Of a stretch of DNA of 64,000 nucleotides, positions 1-8,156 are shown one piece after another. The stretch is from assembly GCA_050011195.1 (NCBI GenBank), contig JBEKJO010000001.1:1-64000 (forward strand), written 5' to 3'. Position numbers and translations under genes: made by a program. Source of the DNA: PALSA-1440 sp050011195. Lineage in GTDB: Bacteria; Verrucomicrobiota; Verrucomicrobiia; Limisphaerales; UBA8199. Numbering within the stretch: the stretch's first letter is position 1; every line of letters starts with the position of its first letter. Under the pieces are notes generated by a model. It worked only from the letters and a program-made list of their open reading frames with translations. It made no database searches and was not told where the DNA came from.

Positions 1-7
1 TTATGTA

Positions 8-57
8 CTGAACTCGAACGCCGAACGTCGAACGCTGAACTTTGAACTCCGAACCTC
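8..57. repeat. Degenerate heptad array (CGAACGY)
   Basis: About seven consecutive 7-bp units vary around CGAACGY/TGAACTY, with GAAC recurring exactly every seven bases. No ORF or stable hairpin explains it. It belongs to a class of short-period intergenic arrays seen several times in this window. Confidence 0.75.
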
Positions 58-87
58 GATCACCGCGGTAGGGGGTATCATTATGGG

Positions 88-387
88 GTGGAGACGGCGA
101 GGCCCGTCAGTCGCCTGGTGCTCCTCTGGGCCAACAACCGCCCCTTCGCCTGGGGCGACAACGACTCCGGCCAACTCGGCGACAACACTAGCGGGACGGA
201 CCGCCTCGTGCCCGAGGCCGTGACGGCGACGGGCGTGCTGGCTGGCAAGACGGTCGTGAGCACGCAGGCGGCTCGGTGCGGTGTGTTTCAAGATGATCGT
301 CTGCCGGCCCACACGCACTTGACGCGAAGCGCCGTCCGTGGAATATATTTCCTCGTGAAGATATTGTCGTCGGAGAGTGCTTTCTAA
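88..387 (+). pseudogene. RCC1-like repeat remnant
   Basis: The reading frame contains one recognisable RCC1-type repeat: LLWANNRPFAWGDNDSGQLG, followed by a D-R-V-P stretch and an AGKTVV block. Real RCC1-family proteins carry five or more such blades in tandem, and here there is one plus a non-homologous tail after about residue 65. There is no signal peptide or neighbouring blade, so this is best read as a decayed fragment of a secreted RCC1 beta-propeller gene. A short real gene is possible but unlikely. Confidence 0.45.
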
Positions 388-758
388 CAGAACACAGCGT
401 CAACCCTGGCCGCCTGGCCCGTGGCCACTGTTGGTTCTCACTGCTTTGAGAGCTTGCCCTCCCGTCTTTCCTTTTTGAGGGCTTGCATGCCCTCAGCGGC
501 TTGTGGCACGGTGGTGGCGTGGTCGAGCTTAAACCGAATCGGTTTGCCGCGAAGTCTGAGTTGGGCGTAATAAGTTCCGTTACGCTCCTAAAGCCCACAG
601 ACACGCTGCTTCCTTCGGTCAAATACCTTGTTCCAAGCATTAGGCCGTCGCCGGGCCGGTTTTCTCATCACGTCACGTTGGGTTTCATTGCGCTTCGTTT
701 TGCAAAAGCAGGACAACTGCGCAAGTGAAACCTGAGAATCGTCAATGAAATCAGAGTT
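388..758. other. Intergenic region, no gene recognised
   Basis: I see no convincing coding sequence in this stretch. It contains one 6-bp stem hairpin (GAGGGC/GCCCTC, about 478-495) with no following T-run, so it is not an obvious terminator. Confidence 0.4.
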
Positions 759-843
759 GCCGGTGTGGTGGAATGGCAGACACACAGGACTTAAAATCCT
801 GGGCCAGTAAAAAGGCGTGTGGGTTCAAGTCCCACCACCGGCA
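759..843 (+). tRNA. tRNA-Leu (anticodon UAA)
   Basis: An 85-nt class II tRNA. The acceptor stem is GCCGGTG (759-765) with CACCGGC (836-842), discriminator A at 843, and CCA encoded at 844-846. The anticodon stem CAGGA/TCCTG (785-789/797-801) holds the loop CTTAAAA, giving anticodon TAA at 792-794. A long variable arm precedes the T-arm GTGGG-TTCAAGT-CCCAC. Only ten bases separate the encoded CCA from the metG start codon, so the two are probably co-transcribed. Confidence 0.96.
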
Positions 844-856
844 CCATGATATTACC

Positions 857-2357
857 ATGAGCAAGCGCTTTTACATCACGACCGCCATCGACTACGTCAA
901 TGGCCAGCCCCATCTCGGCCACGCTTACGAGAAGGTCATTGCCGACGTGATCGCGCGGGCGCGCCGCAGCCTGGGGCAGGAGACGTTCTTCCTGACCGGC
1001 CTCGACGAGCACGGCCAGAAAGTGCAGCAAGCGGCGGTGGCGGAAGGGAAAAGTCCACAGGCCTATTGCGACGAGCTGGCCGCGGTGTGGAAGGCGTTTG
1101 CCGCAAAGCTGGAGTTGACCAACGACGATTTCGTCCGCACCACCGAACCGCGGCATCAGCAAGTGGTGCAGGCCATTCTGTCCAAACTCCACGCGGAGGG
1201 GCACTTTTACAAAGAAGTCTATCGCGGCTTTTATTCGACGCGGGAGGAAACCTTCCTGACGCACAAAGATCGCCGCCCGGACGGCACATTCGACCCGGCT
1301 TACGGGGAGGTCATTGAACTGGACGAGGAGAACTACTACTTCCGGCTCAAGGACCACCAGCCCTGGCTGATTGATTACATCGAGCAGAACCCGACGTTTG
1401 TCGCCCCCGCCTATCGGCGCAACGAGGTGTTAGGCTTTCTGAAGAACAACGTGCTGGAGGATTTGTGCATCAGCCGGCCTGCCGCGCGGTTGAATTGGGG
1501 CATTCCGCTGCCGTTCGATCCCGATTTCGTCACCTACGTCTGGTTCGACGCGCTGTCCAACTACATCACCATCCCCGCCGCTCAGGGCGATCCCGGCGTC
1601 CCCGGCCCCCTTCGTCCTCAACCATCAACTCTCAACTCTCATTTTTCCTTGTGGCCTGCTGATATTCATCTCGTCGGCAAGGACATCCTGAAGTTCCACG
1701 CCGTCTATTGGCCGATCATGCTCAAGGCGATGGGGGCGCCGCTGCCCAAACAAATCCTCGCCCACGGCTGGTGGCAGAAGGATGGCCAGCGCATGAGCAA
1801 AAGCACCGGCAACGTCGTTGACCCGGTCGCGGTCATTGACGAATGGGGTGTGGATGCGTTCCGCTTCTATGTGCTCCGGGAACTGGACGTCGGCCCCGAC
1901 GGCAATTGGACCGAAGCCGGTTTTGAGGCGCGCTACTCGGCGGAATTGGCCAACGGCCTGGGCAACCTGGTCAACCGCTCCCTCTCGATGCTCAAACGCT
2001 ATCGGAATGGGGTAGTGCCCAGGGCTTCACCAGAACCAACTCCAGGGAGCGCTCCAGGCGATCTGGTCGCTGGTAACGAGGGCCAATCAGTACGTGGATC
2101 ACACCGCGCCGTTCAAGCTGGCCAAAGACCCGTCCAAGGCCGAGCGCCTGGATGAAGTCCTGTATAACCTGGCGGAAATCTGCCGGATTCTCGCCGTGCT
2201 GCTCTGGCCTTTCCTGCCGGGGACGGCGTCGAAGATCTACGCGCAGCTTGGCCTGTCCGGGGCGCCCGACAAGTTTTCCGGGGTGCGTTGGGGCGGTCTT
2301 ATGGCCGGCCACTCCATCGGCACGCCCGCCCCGCTGTTCCCCCGGAAGGAAACCTGA
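857..2357 (+). CDS. metG: Methionyl-tRNA synthetase, frameshifted
   Basis: Class I aminoacyl-tRNA synthetase that charges tRNA-Met. The ATG at 857 gives MSKRFYITTAIDYVNG, with the HIGH-equivalent HLGH at residues 19-22 and the KMSKS-equivalent RMSKS at 312-316. The frame breaks near 2018-2021, after RYRNGVVP. The homologous sequence resumes in another frame (ALQAIWSLVTRANQYVDHTA) and ends at 2357. About 25 residues usually found at this point also seem to be missing. A short low-complexity insertion (about 1618-1645, containing repeated CAACTCT) lies between the catalytic blocks. MetRS is essential, so the break is either an assembly error, a recoded frameshift, or loss with a second copy elsewhere. 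Confidence 0.85.
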
Positions 2358-2369
2358 GGCGATTATAAC

Positions 2370-4346
2370 ATGGTGCGCACGAAATGCCGACAGACCGGAG
2401 CGCCGGCATGTTGCCGGCTTAGACCATTCGAACCGTGTAAGCCGGCAACATGCCGGCGCTCCGGCCGATTACGGCTGTCAAAGTGTCGAAACTTTGTGGC
2501 GGGCACACTGGCAGCCCTGCTGCTCTGCGCTTCTCTCCACGCTCAAACCCTCGACCTGCCTCCCCGTTCCGATAGCACCCTGACCGGCACTGAGTTCGCC
2601 AGGCGAGTCACCCCGCTCGACTTGGCCGAGCGTGAAAAGGAGATCGTTGCCCAGATTACTTCCGGCAATGTGCCGAACTTCCTTCGCAAACTCTGTCCGG
2701 TGCCGGCCACCAGCAGATGGGACAGCACAACCAACGTTGCGACGTTTTATGCCACGCCGGATTACCTGGCGATTGGCTCCGACGACGACTATTTCCTCAC
2801 CCCGATCTCGCCCAACACGGCCCAGCGAATCGCCGACGCGATGCACTGCTCCCTGCCGACGCCCAAGATGGTGGACGCTATCTATGCCGCCGCCGAGGTG
2901 AAGCTCGCGCCGTCGCCGATACCACCCAGTCCCGCCATGACCACGGTTCCGGTCTTCAGCAATCACTGTGCAACCGTCCGCGCCCAGCGGGCGGAGCAAC
3001 TCAAAGCGCACCCGCTCGGCGCGCTGGTCGCCGGGCACAAAAAAGACGTGGTGATCTCGGCGAAGCTGGCGTCGGCTCCGGGGAAGGTCGTCATTTATGG
3101 CTGGCACCAGACCAATGGCGCGCCCATCCAACCCCTCTACCTGAAACACACCGCCGCCTGGGTTGACTACAGCCAGTGTATCCGTCTAGTGCAGCAGAAG
3201 ATGACCGTCAACGGCCTCACGAAGACCGTCGCCGAAGTTCTAGCCGACCCCGCCCTGGCCGGCTTATTAAACTACGAAGGTCCCATCCCCAACCCTCGCT
3301 ATCCCACCAACGCTTTGCCGCAACTCCCGGCCAAGCTGAGTCTGCCGGCTTCAGCGTCGCCAGCCAAAACCAACGCCGCCGGCCTGACCAGCCTGCTCGA
3401 GAACCCGGAATTCAACGAACGCATCACCTCGTTCACTTTCGACCCCGAGGTCAAAGTCCGCGTTAACGCCCCGGGGCCATCGTCCTTCACGGCGGGCAGG
3501 AAAGTCCTGCTCATTTTTTACGCCTTGCCCAACGGGAACACCACTGACCAAACCGTCGGCAAAGCTTTGCAACCCGGCGATGACTGGCATTACGACATTC
3601 AGCACATCGGCGCCCAGACCCGCTTCCTGCGGGACCTCATCAAAGACCGCGCGGTCGTCGTCGTGTACCTTGAAGCCAATCCCAAAAGCTGGCCGGCCTG
3701 GCGCAAGCAACACGGCGACAAGCTGATCCCCGAGATCATTGCCACGGTAAAGAAGCTGTTCGCCGGGCATGAGGTCGAGACGGTGCTCAGCGGCCACAGC
3801 GGCGGCGGCAGCTTCATTTTCGGCTATCTCAATGCCGTGGACCAGATTCCCGAGGACGTGGTCCGCATTGCGTTTCTCGACAGCACGTACGCCTATGACC
3901 GCGCGCTGGGCCATAAGGACAAACTCGTGAAGTGGCTGGCCGCGCCGGACCATCACTGCCTCTGTGTGCTCGCGTACAACGACGCAGTCGCCTTGCTCGA
4001 CGGCAAGCCCTTCGTTAGCGCCGCGGGCGGCACCTGGGGCAGGAGCCACGTGATGCAGCGTGACTTGGCGGAGGAGTTCAAGTTTACGACGCAGACTAAC
4101 GCCGAGTTCCAGAGATTCTCGGCCCTCGATGGCCGCGTCCAATTCATCCTGAAGGAGAACCCGGAAGGGAAAATCTTCCACACCGTCCAGGTCGAGCGGA
4201 ACGGGTTCATTCACAGCATGGTGTCGGGAACGCCCGAGGAGGGCCAAGGCTACGAGTATTTCGGCCCCCGTGCTTACTCGAAATGGATCACGGCCGAACT
4301 GCCCCGAAAGCAAGCCGCTGATGCCGGCGCCGCCGCCACTCCCTGA
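2370..4346 (+). CDS. Secreted GHSGG alpha/beta-hydrolase-like protein
   Basis: A 658-residue exported protein of unknown substrate. A hydrophobic segment at residues 43-57 ending in LHA-QT looks like a signal peptide. The nucleophile-elbow motif S-G-H-S-G-G places the candidate catalytic Ser at 477. It is followed by a large domain with conserved Asp and His candidates typical of alpha/beta hydrolases. The N-terminal 36 residues are largely encoded by an inverted-repeat element (2395-2464). The ancestral n-region has therefore been remodelled and the true start is uncertain (ATG 2370 is the only in-frame ATG; GTG 2496 is too late for a charged n-region). It starts 12 bases after metG. The family is not recognised beyond the fold-level motif. 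Confidence 0.6.
   Translation: MVRTKCRQTGAPACCRLRPFEPCKPATCRRSGRLRLSKCRNFVAGTLAALLLCASLHAQTLDLPPRSDSTLTGTEFARRVTPLDLAEREKEIVAQITSGNVPNFLRKLCPVPATSRWDSTTNVATFYATPDYLAIGSDDDYFLTPISPNTAQRIADAMHCSLPTPKMVDAIYAAAEVKLAPSPIPPSPAMTTVPVFSNHCATVRAQRAEQLKAHPLGALVAGHKKDVVISAKLASAPGKVVIYGWHQTNGAPIQPLYLKHTAAWVDYSQCIRLVQQKMTVNGLTKTVAEVLADPALAGLLNYEGPIPNPRYPTNALPQLPAKLSLPASASPAKTNAAGLTSLLENPEFNERITSFTFDPEVKVRVNAPGPSSFTAGRKVLLIFYALPNGNTTDQTVGKALQPGDDWHYDIQHIGAQTRFLRDLIKDRAVVVVYLEANPKSWPAWRKQHGDKLIPEIIATVKKLFAGHEVETVLSGHSGGGSFIFGYLNAVDQIPEDVVRIAFLDSTYAYDRALGHKDKLVKWLAAPDHHCLCVLAYNDAVALLDGKPFVSAAGGTWGRSHVMQRDLAEEFKFTTQTNAEFQRFSALDGRVQFILKENPEGKIFHTVQVERNGFIHSMVSGTPEEGQGYEYFGPRAYSKWITAELPRKQAADAGAAATP
2395..2464. 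repeat. REP-like inverted pair, family I
   Basis: The left arm (2395-2421) and right arm (2438-2464) are perfect 27/27 reverse complements separated by 16 bases. Each arm also folds on itself (GCCGGCA/TTGCCGGC). The outer arm sequence GGAGCGCCGG...CCGGCTTA is shared with the pair at 17030-17129 and with single arms inside the long dispersed repeats. The element lies within the 5-prime coding region of the hydrolase-like gene. Confidence 0.85.
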
Positions 4347-4420
4347 CCATTGGTATCTACACATCTTCCCGCGAGGAACGAGTGGAGGCAAGAGGGAAGG
4401 GAAAACGCTAAAAAAATGTG

Positions 4421-4498
4421 CCTCCTCTCCCCAGCCCTCTCCTCCATTTCATGGAGGAGAGGGAGTCTGGTCGCGGGTGTCTCGGGGGCAGTGTCAAG
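4421..4498. repeat. Dispersed hairpin repeat, copy 1
   Basis: About 78 bp are nearly identical to 8214-8293. The core is a perfect 13-bp stem, CCCTCTCCTCCAT (4435-4447) with ATGGAGGAGAGGG (4451-4463), and a three-base loop. It is followed by CGGGGGCAGTG (4483-4493), an 11-mer that recurs at the ends of other elements here. It could act as a bidirectional terminator, but no T-run is present. Confidence 0.8.
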
Positions 4499-4528
4499 CC
4501 CTTCTGCCTTCTTCGCTTAACTTCCTGC

Positions 4529-4556
4529 TTGACAAATCTCCCGGAATCTGTATAGT
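4529..4556 (+). promoter_or_regulatory. Predicted sigma-70 promoter of long element copy 1
   Basis: TTGACA (4529-4534) and TATAGT (4551-4556) are separated by 16 bases. The second element copy keeps TTGACA-N16-TACAGT at the same place, which supports function. It reads into the 11-bp array, with transcription expected to begin near 4563. Confidence 0.6.
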
Positions 4557-4705
4557 GTGCGCCGACACTTCGGAGTGCCCCCCGCCACTCGCGGCTGGAC
4601 CGCTCCGGTGCCCGGCCCGGGGATCGAATTGGAGGGCGAGCGTCCCCGCGAGCGTCGGGTGCTTGGCTTGTGGACAGTGAGGCAGAAAGGATGTGGTGGT
4701 GGAAG

Positions 4706-4858
4706 CCTCAAACATCCCTGAAACATGCCTCAAACGTGCCTGAAGCATGCCTGAGACATGCCTCAAGCATGCCTGAAACAAGGTTGAGACATGCGTCAAA
4801 CATGCCTCAAACATGCGTGAAACAAGCCTGAAACAAGGCTCAAACATGCCTGAAACGA
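4706..4858. repeat. 11-bp tandem array, about 14 units
   Basis: Units vary around CCTGAAACATG/CCTCAAACATG, each close to one DNA helical turn. The minus strand is open and would encode 11-residue repeats, but the flanking frames are not conserved with the second copy. The second copy has about 16 units, so the unit number varies. Confidence 0.85.
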
Positions 4859-5039
4859 TGGTATGGCTACGGAGGGGCTCCGGTATTGCTCCGGTGCTGC
4901 TTTAGGGCCACCGCCGCCTTCCTCCGCCCCCTCCGCCTGCCCGCCGACGACCCAACCCGTATATTTCACGCCCGCCGTCCGGAGCGCCGGTTTCCAACCC
5001 GGCTTATGGCGCCCGCCCTCGTCATTCCCAAATCTGACC

Positions 5040-5337
5040 AGTTCACATCCGGCGAATGTCAGCTCGTTTCTAACAGGAACGAGTTCACATTTGCGGGAAA
5101 GCAGCTAACAAACGCCAGATGCAGGCACGTCTCAGGAAGAAGTGGCAAGGAATCGGCTTTCGGCGAGCGGCTAAGCGGACAATGTTTGAAGTCAACAGCG
5201 TTTTCGCGCAGGGCAGGGGACCGACCAGAAAGTCTTCAGAGTGGGGTCTTCGCGCGGTCGAAGCCTCGTTGCCGCGCGCGACGCGACCACGGACCCTCGC
5301 GCGGCCAAACGTGCCCATCCTTGACGTTTAATCTCCG
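5040..5337. other. Intergenic region after the long element
   Basis: The sequence diverges from the second element copy immediately after 5039. Apart from a short dyad near 5059-5085 (CTCGTT/AACGAG) I see no gene or RNA. It precedes the low-GC gene pair and may be part of the same inserted segment. Confidence 0.35.
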
Positions 5338-5565
5338 TCAGTCCTTTTTCGTGTTTGGGGTGGTTGCCTTAATTACCGGACGCTCATCGTTTGCATTCGC
5401 AGCTTCAATAAGAGTCATGTTTTTGGGCGCAGGCACCCGAACGAACTCTTTTTTTGGTTGAGCAGGAGCGGCTACTGGTTGAGCAGCAACGGCTTGCTTG
5501 ACAACTGGTTGAGCTCCTTGAGCTTGCGCGTTTGTGGCTCCCGGCGTGGTTGTTTCCTTGTTCAT
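5338..5565 (-). CDS. Small Pro/Ala/Gln-rich hypothetical protein
   Basis: 75 residues with no signal peptide or membrane segment. The first half is low-complexity (repeated AQ/PVA) and the second half is short and charged (RVPAPKNMTLIEAANANDER). Its ATG overlaps the stop of the upstream gene in an ATGA arrangement (5562-5565), so translational coupling is likely. GC is well below that of neighbouring genes, suggesting acquisition together with its partner. Function unknown. Confidence 0.55.
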   Translation of the reverse strand: MNKETTTPGATNAQAQGAQPVVKQAVAAQPVAAPAQPKKEFVRVPAPKNMTLIEAANANDERPVIKATTPNTKKD

Positions 5566-6161
5566 TTTTTTATCTCCACAGGCTTGATAATTGTGACCTG
5601 CGTTGTATCGGTTTGAAAACCGCTCTTGAGCACAAAAAACGGCACAGATGTGATTAAAAACAGTGCGAGTGACAGCATCGCCAGTTTATAGGCTCGCAAG
5701 ATTTCCGTTTGTCGCTCGATGTTGATATAGTAGTTCACCGCAGCACATTCTTTGTAACGACTGCCGATACTTTTGATGAATTCCGCGCGAATCCGCGCTT
5801 GGATATCAGGGTCTGAACTATCATTCGCCGCTTTCATTTCATCAACGTAATCACCCAATGCTTTTGCGTCAGGCACACTATTATAACGCCATCCTGTCGC
5901 CAGGCAATTCTTGAAATGCCATAGTGCTTTTAGCAAGCTTAAAACTCCTAACCCGAAAGGAACGTAGAAGAACAAATGCTTAAAGTCAAAAGGGTCGAAC
6001 TTGAAAGACGCCAAATAATAGCCTGCGAACCCACCCAAAATACTCAGGATTGTGACTCCCAGATTCATTCTATCAATTAGGCTCTTGCTACGCTCAGCCT
6101 CTGCGCCGTAGCGATCCTTAAAATAGCCAAACAACTCGTCGTCAAAAGAATCCTCTTTCAT
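5562..6161 (-). CDS. Low-GC membrane protein, unknown function
   Basis: 199 residues from the ATG at 6161 (MKEDSFDDEL); an upstream in-frame extension reads antisense through the serS fragment and is rejected. Hydrophobic segments lie at about residues 34-50, 63-80 and 160-178, the last close to the C-terminus. The middle section is charged and probably helical (GDYVDEMKAANDSSDPDIQA). The layout, with an N-terminal charged helix, paired membrane helices and a soluble linker, is reminiscent of SLATT-type effector membrane proteins, but I cannot confirm that. It overlaps 5338-5565 by four bases. The low GC and its position between the long element and a serS fragment suggest horizontally acquired cargo. 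Confidence 0.6.
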   Translation of the reverse strand: MKEDSFDDELFGYFKDRYGAEAERSKSLIDRMNLGVTILSILGGFAGYYLASFKFDPFDFKHLFFYVPFGLGVLSLLKALWHFKNCLATGWRYNSVPDAKALGDYVDEMKAANDSSDPDIQARIRAEFIKSIGSRYKECAAVNYYINIERQTEILRAYKLAMLSLALFLITSVPFFVLKSGFQTDTTQVTIIKPVEIKK

Positions 6162-6204
6162 GACGAACAATGTAGCGTTCACGGCCCCCAACTGGCAAGC
6201 ACCA

Positions 6205-6350
6205 TGTTTGTTCGCACGGCGTTGCGCTGGCATGTCCGGGGCGCGGGGCAGGGGGATGACGCTCGCATTGAGGAGGTGCTCGCGAGCGCCGAGCAACGAC
6301 GCAAGCTGTTGGCCGTGATCGTCGCCTTCAAGGCCCAACGCAATCGCTTC
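6205..6350 (+). pseudogene. serS 5-prime fragment (orphan)
   Basis: The plus-strand frame reads RGAGQGDDARIEEVL, then EQRRKLLAVIVAFKAQRNR. This matches residues 20 to about 55 of the intact SerRS in this window (RGAGDETRIDEVL, EQRRKLLAEVEALKAQRNR), with similarly close nucleotide identity. Only the tRNA-binding arm is present, with no catalytic domain. It has the same relative orientation to long element copy 1 as the second fragment has to copy 2. Confidence 0.75.
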
Positions 6351-6888
6351 AACTCCGCTGCGCCTCGGGCAACTCGGCCAGGGAGATTTCCACGATCAGG
6401 TCGGCGGCAATTCGCTCAAGCTGCTGCCGCACTTGAGTCGTGTCGCACGATTCGGGAATGCTGAGCCGGGCGCGCGCCTTGAACAGGGTTTCACCCGACA
6501 TGGCCGCGCTCGCGCATTCGGTCTCAAGCTCCTCGACATTTACACCGAAGCCGGCCAGCGCATGGGTAATCTCGCGGACGATTCCGGGCCGGTCCTGCCC
6601 GACAATCTCCAGCACGCTCTGGCGGGCTGAGGCCGGAATCGGCTTGGGCTGGTCGGGATGCACCACAACGGTCAGCCCGCGCGAATCCAGCTTCTTCAAC
6701 GCCGCCACCAGCGGCGCCTCATTCTCGCCGGGGACCTCGACGCGCAGGATTCCGGCAAACTGGCCGCCCAAACGCGACATGCGGCTCTCCAGCCAATTTC
6801 CGCCGTGCTCCGCCACCAGGGCGGCGACGGAGCCCACCAGGCCGGGCCGGTCCGGGCCGATCACGGTCATTACGAGCAAGCGTTGCAT
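6349..6888 (-). CDS. Tandem ACT-domain regulator (GcvR-like)
   Basis: 179 residues consisting of two ACT domains (about 4-75 and 92-170). Each opens with the ligand-site signature G-x-DRPG (GPDRPGLV at 11-18, GQDRPGIV at 97-104). The family includes GcvR, the glycine-responsive antagonist of GcvA in gammaproteobacteria, and other amino-acid sensors. The length fits a stand-alone two-ACT protein. No gcv genes are nearby, so the partner and ligand cannot be assigned. The stop overlaps the orphan serS fragment by two bases. Confidence 0.8.
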   Translation of the reverse strand: MQRLLVMTVIGPDRPGLVGSVAALVAEHGGNWLESRMSRLGGQFAGILRVEVPGENEAPLVAALKKLDSRGLTVVVHPDQPKPIPASARQSVLEIVGQDRPGIVREITHALAGFGVNVEELETECASAAMSGETLFKARARLSIPESCDTTQVRQQLERIAADLIVEISLAELPEAQRS

Positions 6889-6906
6889 AGATTACCCTGC
6901 TGCCGC

Positions 6907-7131
6907 TCAGTCGCCGACCTTGTGAGCTTTGCGGCGTGTGCCTGGGCGAATCGAAACCACGTGGAGCGGATCGATAATGTCGAGCAGCCCTTTCTGGTCC
7001 TCGACGACAATGTTGCGCCGACCCACTAATACAAACTCGGGATGGGGCACAGTGAATTGCTTGCCGTCCGAGGTACGGATGGTGAACGGTCCACGCCCCA
7101 CCAATTGCTGTCGAATCAAGTCTCGATTCAT
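6907..7131 (-). CDS. Small conserved hypothetical protein
   Basis: 74 residues from ATG 7131 (MNRDLIRQQL); an ATG at 7179 would add 16 residues but is less typical. It resembles small proteins common in Verrucomicrobiota and Planctomycetota that begin with MNR, contain a PFTI...DGKQFTVPHPEF core and end in a V-D-x-L-H-V block. The fold appears to be a short beta-sheet and the function is unknown. It lies 18 bases downstream of the tandem ACT-domain gene. Confidence 0.7.
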   Translation of the reverse strand: MNRDLIRQQLVGRGPFTIRTSDGKQFTVPHPEFVLVGRRNIVVEDQKGLLDIIDPLHVVSIRPGTRRKAHKVGD

Positions 7132-7260
7132 GACAAATATATGGCCCGGGGCAACATACTCGTCAAGCACTCCGCCCAAAACCAGTTGTCGGCGTTCTCA
7201 TTTGGCTTCATACAGAGGAGTCCGTAGCAGTGGGCTACACTCAGCACGTATGGCAGCTCT

Positions 7261-7306
7261 CCCTCTCCCCATCTGATGGGGAGAGGGCCGGGGTGAGGGG
7301 CCGCCG
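7261..7306. repeat. Hairpin repeat downstream of adk
   Basis: CCCTCTCCCCATC (7261-7273) and GATGGGGAGAGGG (7275-7287) form a 13-bp stem with a one-base formal loop, followed by CCGGGGTGAGGGGCC. It resembles but differs from the hairpin at 4435 and 8231. It sits just after the adk stop and could end adk transcription, although no T-run follows. Confidence 0.6.
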
Positions 7307-7314
7307 TGCATAGT

Positions 7315-8067
7315 CTATTCTCCAGTCTGCCCTGTAAGCGCATGGAGTGTGCGTTTGAAGATCTCTTCCGGTGAGCCTTCGGCCGGGATTGAAAGCAGCA
7401 GCTTCCGTCGCCGATAGAAATCAGCCAGCGGCGCGGTGCTCCGTTCATAGGCTTCCATGCGCACACGAATTGATTCCGGCCGGTCGTCTTCCCGTTGGTA
7501 CAAATTGCCGCCGCAGTGATCGCAAACACCCGCGACCCTGGGTGGCCGGGCTTCGATATGGAACACCGCCTTGCAATTTGGGCACGTGCGCCGCCCGCTC
7601 AAACGAGACACCACTTGCTCCAGCGGCAGGTCATAGCTTAACACCGCGTCGAGCTTGAGCTTCTCGCCGGCCAATAGCTTTTCGAGCGCCTCGGCCTGGG
7701 CGACCGTGCGGGGAAAGCCGTCCAGCAGAAAGCCGCCCTCGCAACGGAGGCAGCCCACTCGTTCGGCCACCAGCGCCAGCACCGTCTCATCCGGCACCAG
7801 GTCGCCGCGGCGCATATACTCCAGCGCCGCCGTCAACGCCGGGGTGCGTTCGCTGGCATCCAGCGCCTTGGCCGCCCGGAAGATGTCGCCCGTGGAAAGA
7901 TGGCAGGCACCGAGGTTCGCGCAGAGCAACTCCGCCTGGGTGCCTTTGCCGACGCCCGGCGCGCCCAGCAACACCAGCCGGCGCGGAAACTCCTGTCGTT
8001 TGGGCGGCGGCTCACACTGCGCGCTTCCGCCTCTCAGCCAAGCCTTTCGCTCTCGTGTTATTTCCAT
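7315..8067 (-). CDS. adk: Adenylate kinase with zinc-binding LID
   Basis: Converts ATP plus AMP to two ADP. The P-loop GAPGVGKGT is at residues 35-43, the AMP-binding STGDIFR at 58-64, and DGFPR at 116-120. The LID domain carries four cysteines (C162, C165, C182, C185) as in zinc-stabilised adenylate kinases. At 250 residues it is about 30 longer than usual, because the ATG at 8067 adds an N-terminal tail (MEITRERKAW...) before the first beta-strand; no closer in-frame ATG is available. It stands alone between two hairpin-repeat regions. Confidence 0.95.
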   Translation of the reverse strand: MEITRERKAWLRGGSAQCEPPPKRQEFPRRLVLLGAPGVGKGTQAELLCANLGACHLSTGDIFRAAKALDASERTPALTAALEYMRRGDLVPDETVLALVAERVGCLRCEGGFLLDGFPRTVAQAEALEKLLAGEKLKLDAVLSYDLPLEQVVSRLSGRRTCPNCKAVFHIEARPPRVAGVCDHCGGNLYQREDDRPESIRVRMEAYERSTAPLADFYRRRKLLLSIPAEGSPEEIFKRTLHALTGQTGE

Positions 8068-8156
8068 GCTTGTGATCAGGTTTTTCCAAGTGTAGCCACC
8101 GCCGGGCTGCGCGCCAGATTATTCAACAGCACACCTCTCGCGGGGGCGCATCCGAG

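Larger units (their letters stand above)
4506..5039 (+). repeat. Long dispersed element, copy 1 (promoter plus 11-bp array)
   Basis: About 534 bp match 60595-61140 in inverted orientation along the whole length. In order it contains a promoter-like sequence (4529-4556), a GC-rich block with a half-arm resembling REP family V (about 4628-4655), an array of about 14 degenerate 11-bp units (4706-4858), a conserved GC-rich block, and a single family-I REP arm (4979-5006). It ends at AAATCTGAC. The ORFs in the two copies change frame relative to each other outside the array, so protein coding is unlikely. It may produce an RNA of roughly 480 nt or act as a protein-binding locus; no described family is recognised. 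Confidence 0.8.

Noticed and set aside
773..856. Extended metG start at 773
   Set aside because: This overlaps the tRNA-Leu gene; ATG 857 yields the normal MetRS N-terminus.
4435..4463. Rho-independent terminator
   Set aside because: The stem is perfect but no T-run follows on either strand, and the sequence is a dispersed repeat.
4494..4847. Long minus-strand ORF through the 11-bp array (11-residue peptide repeats)
   Set aside because: An 11-bp unit without stops leaves all three frames open, and the frame outside the array is not the same in the second copy (60664-61173), so coding is not supported.
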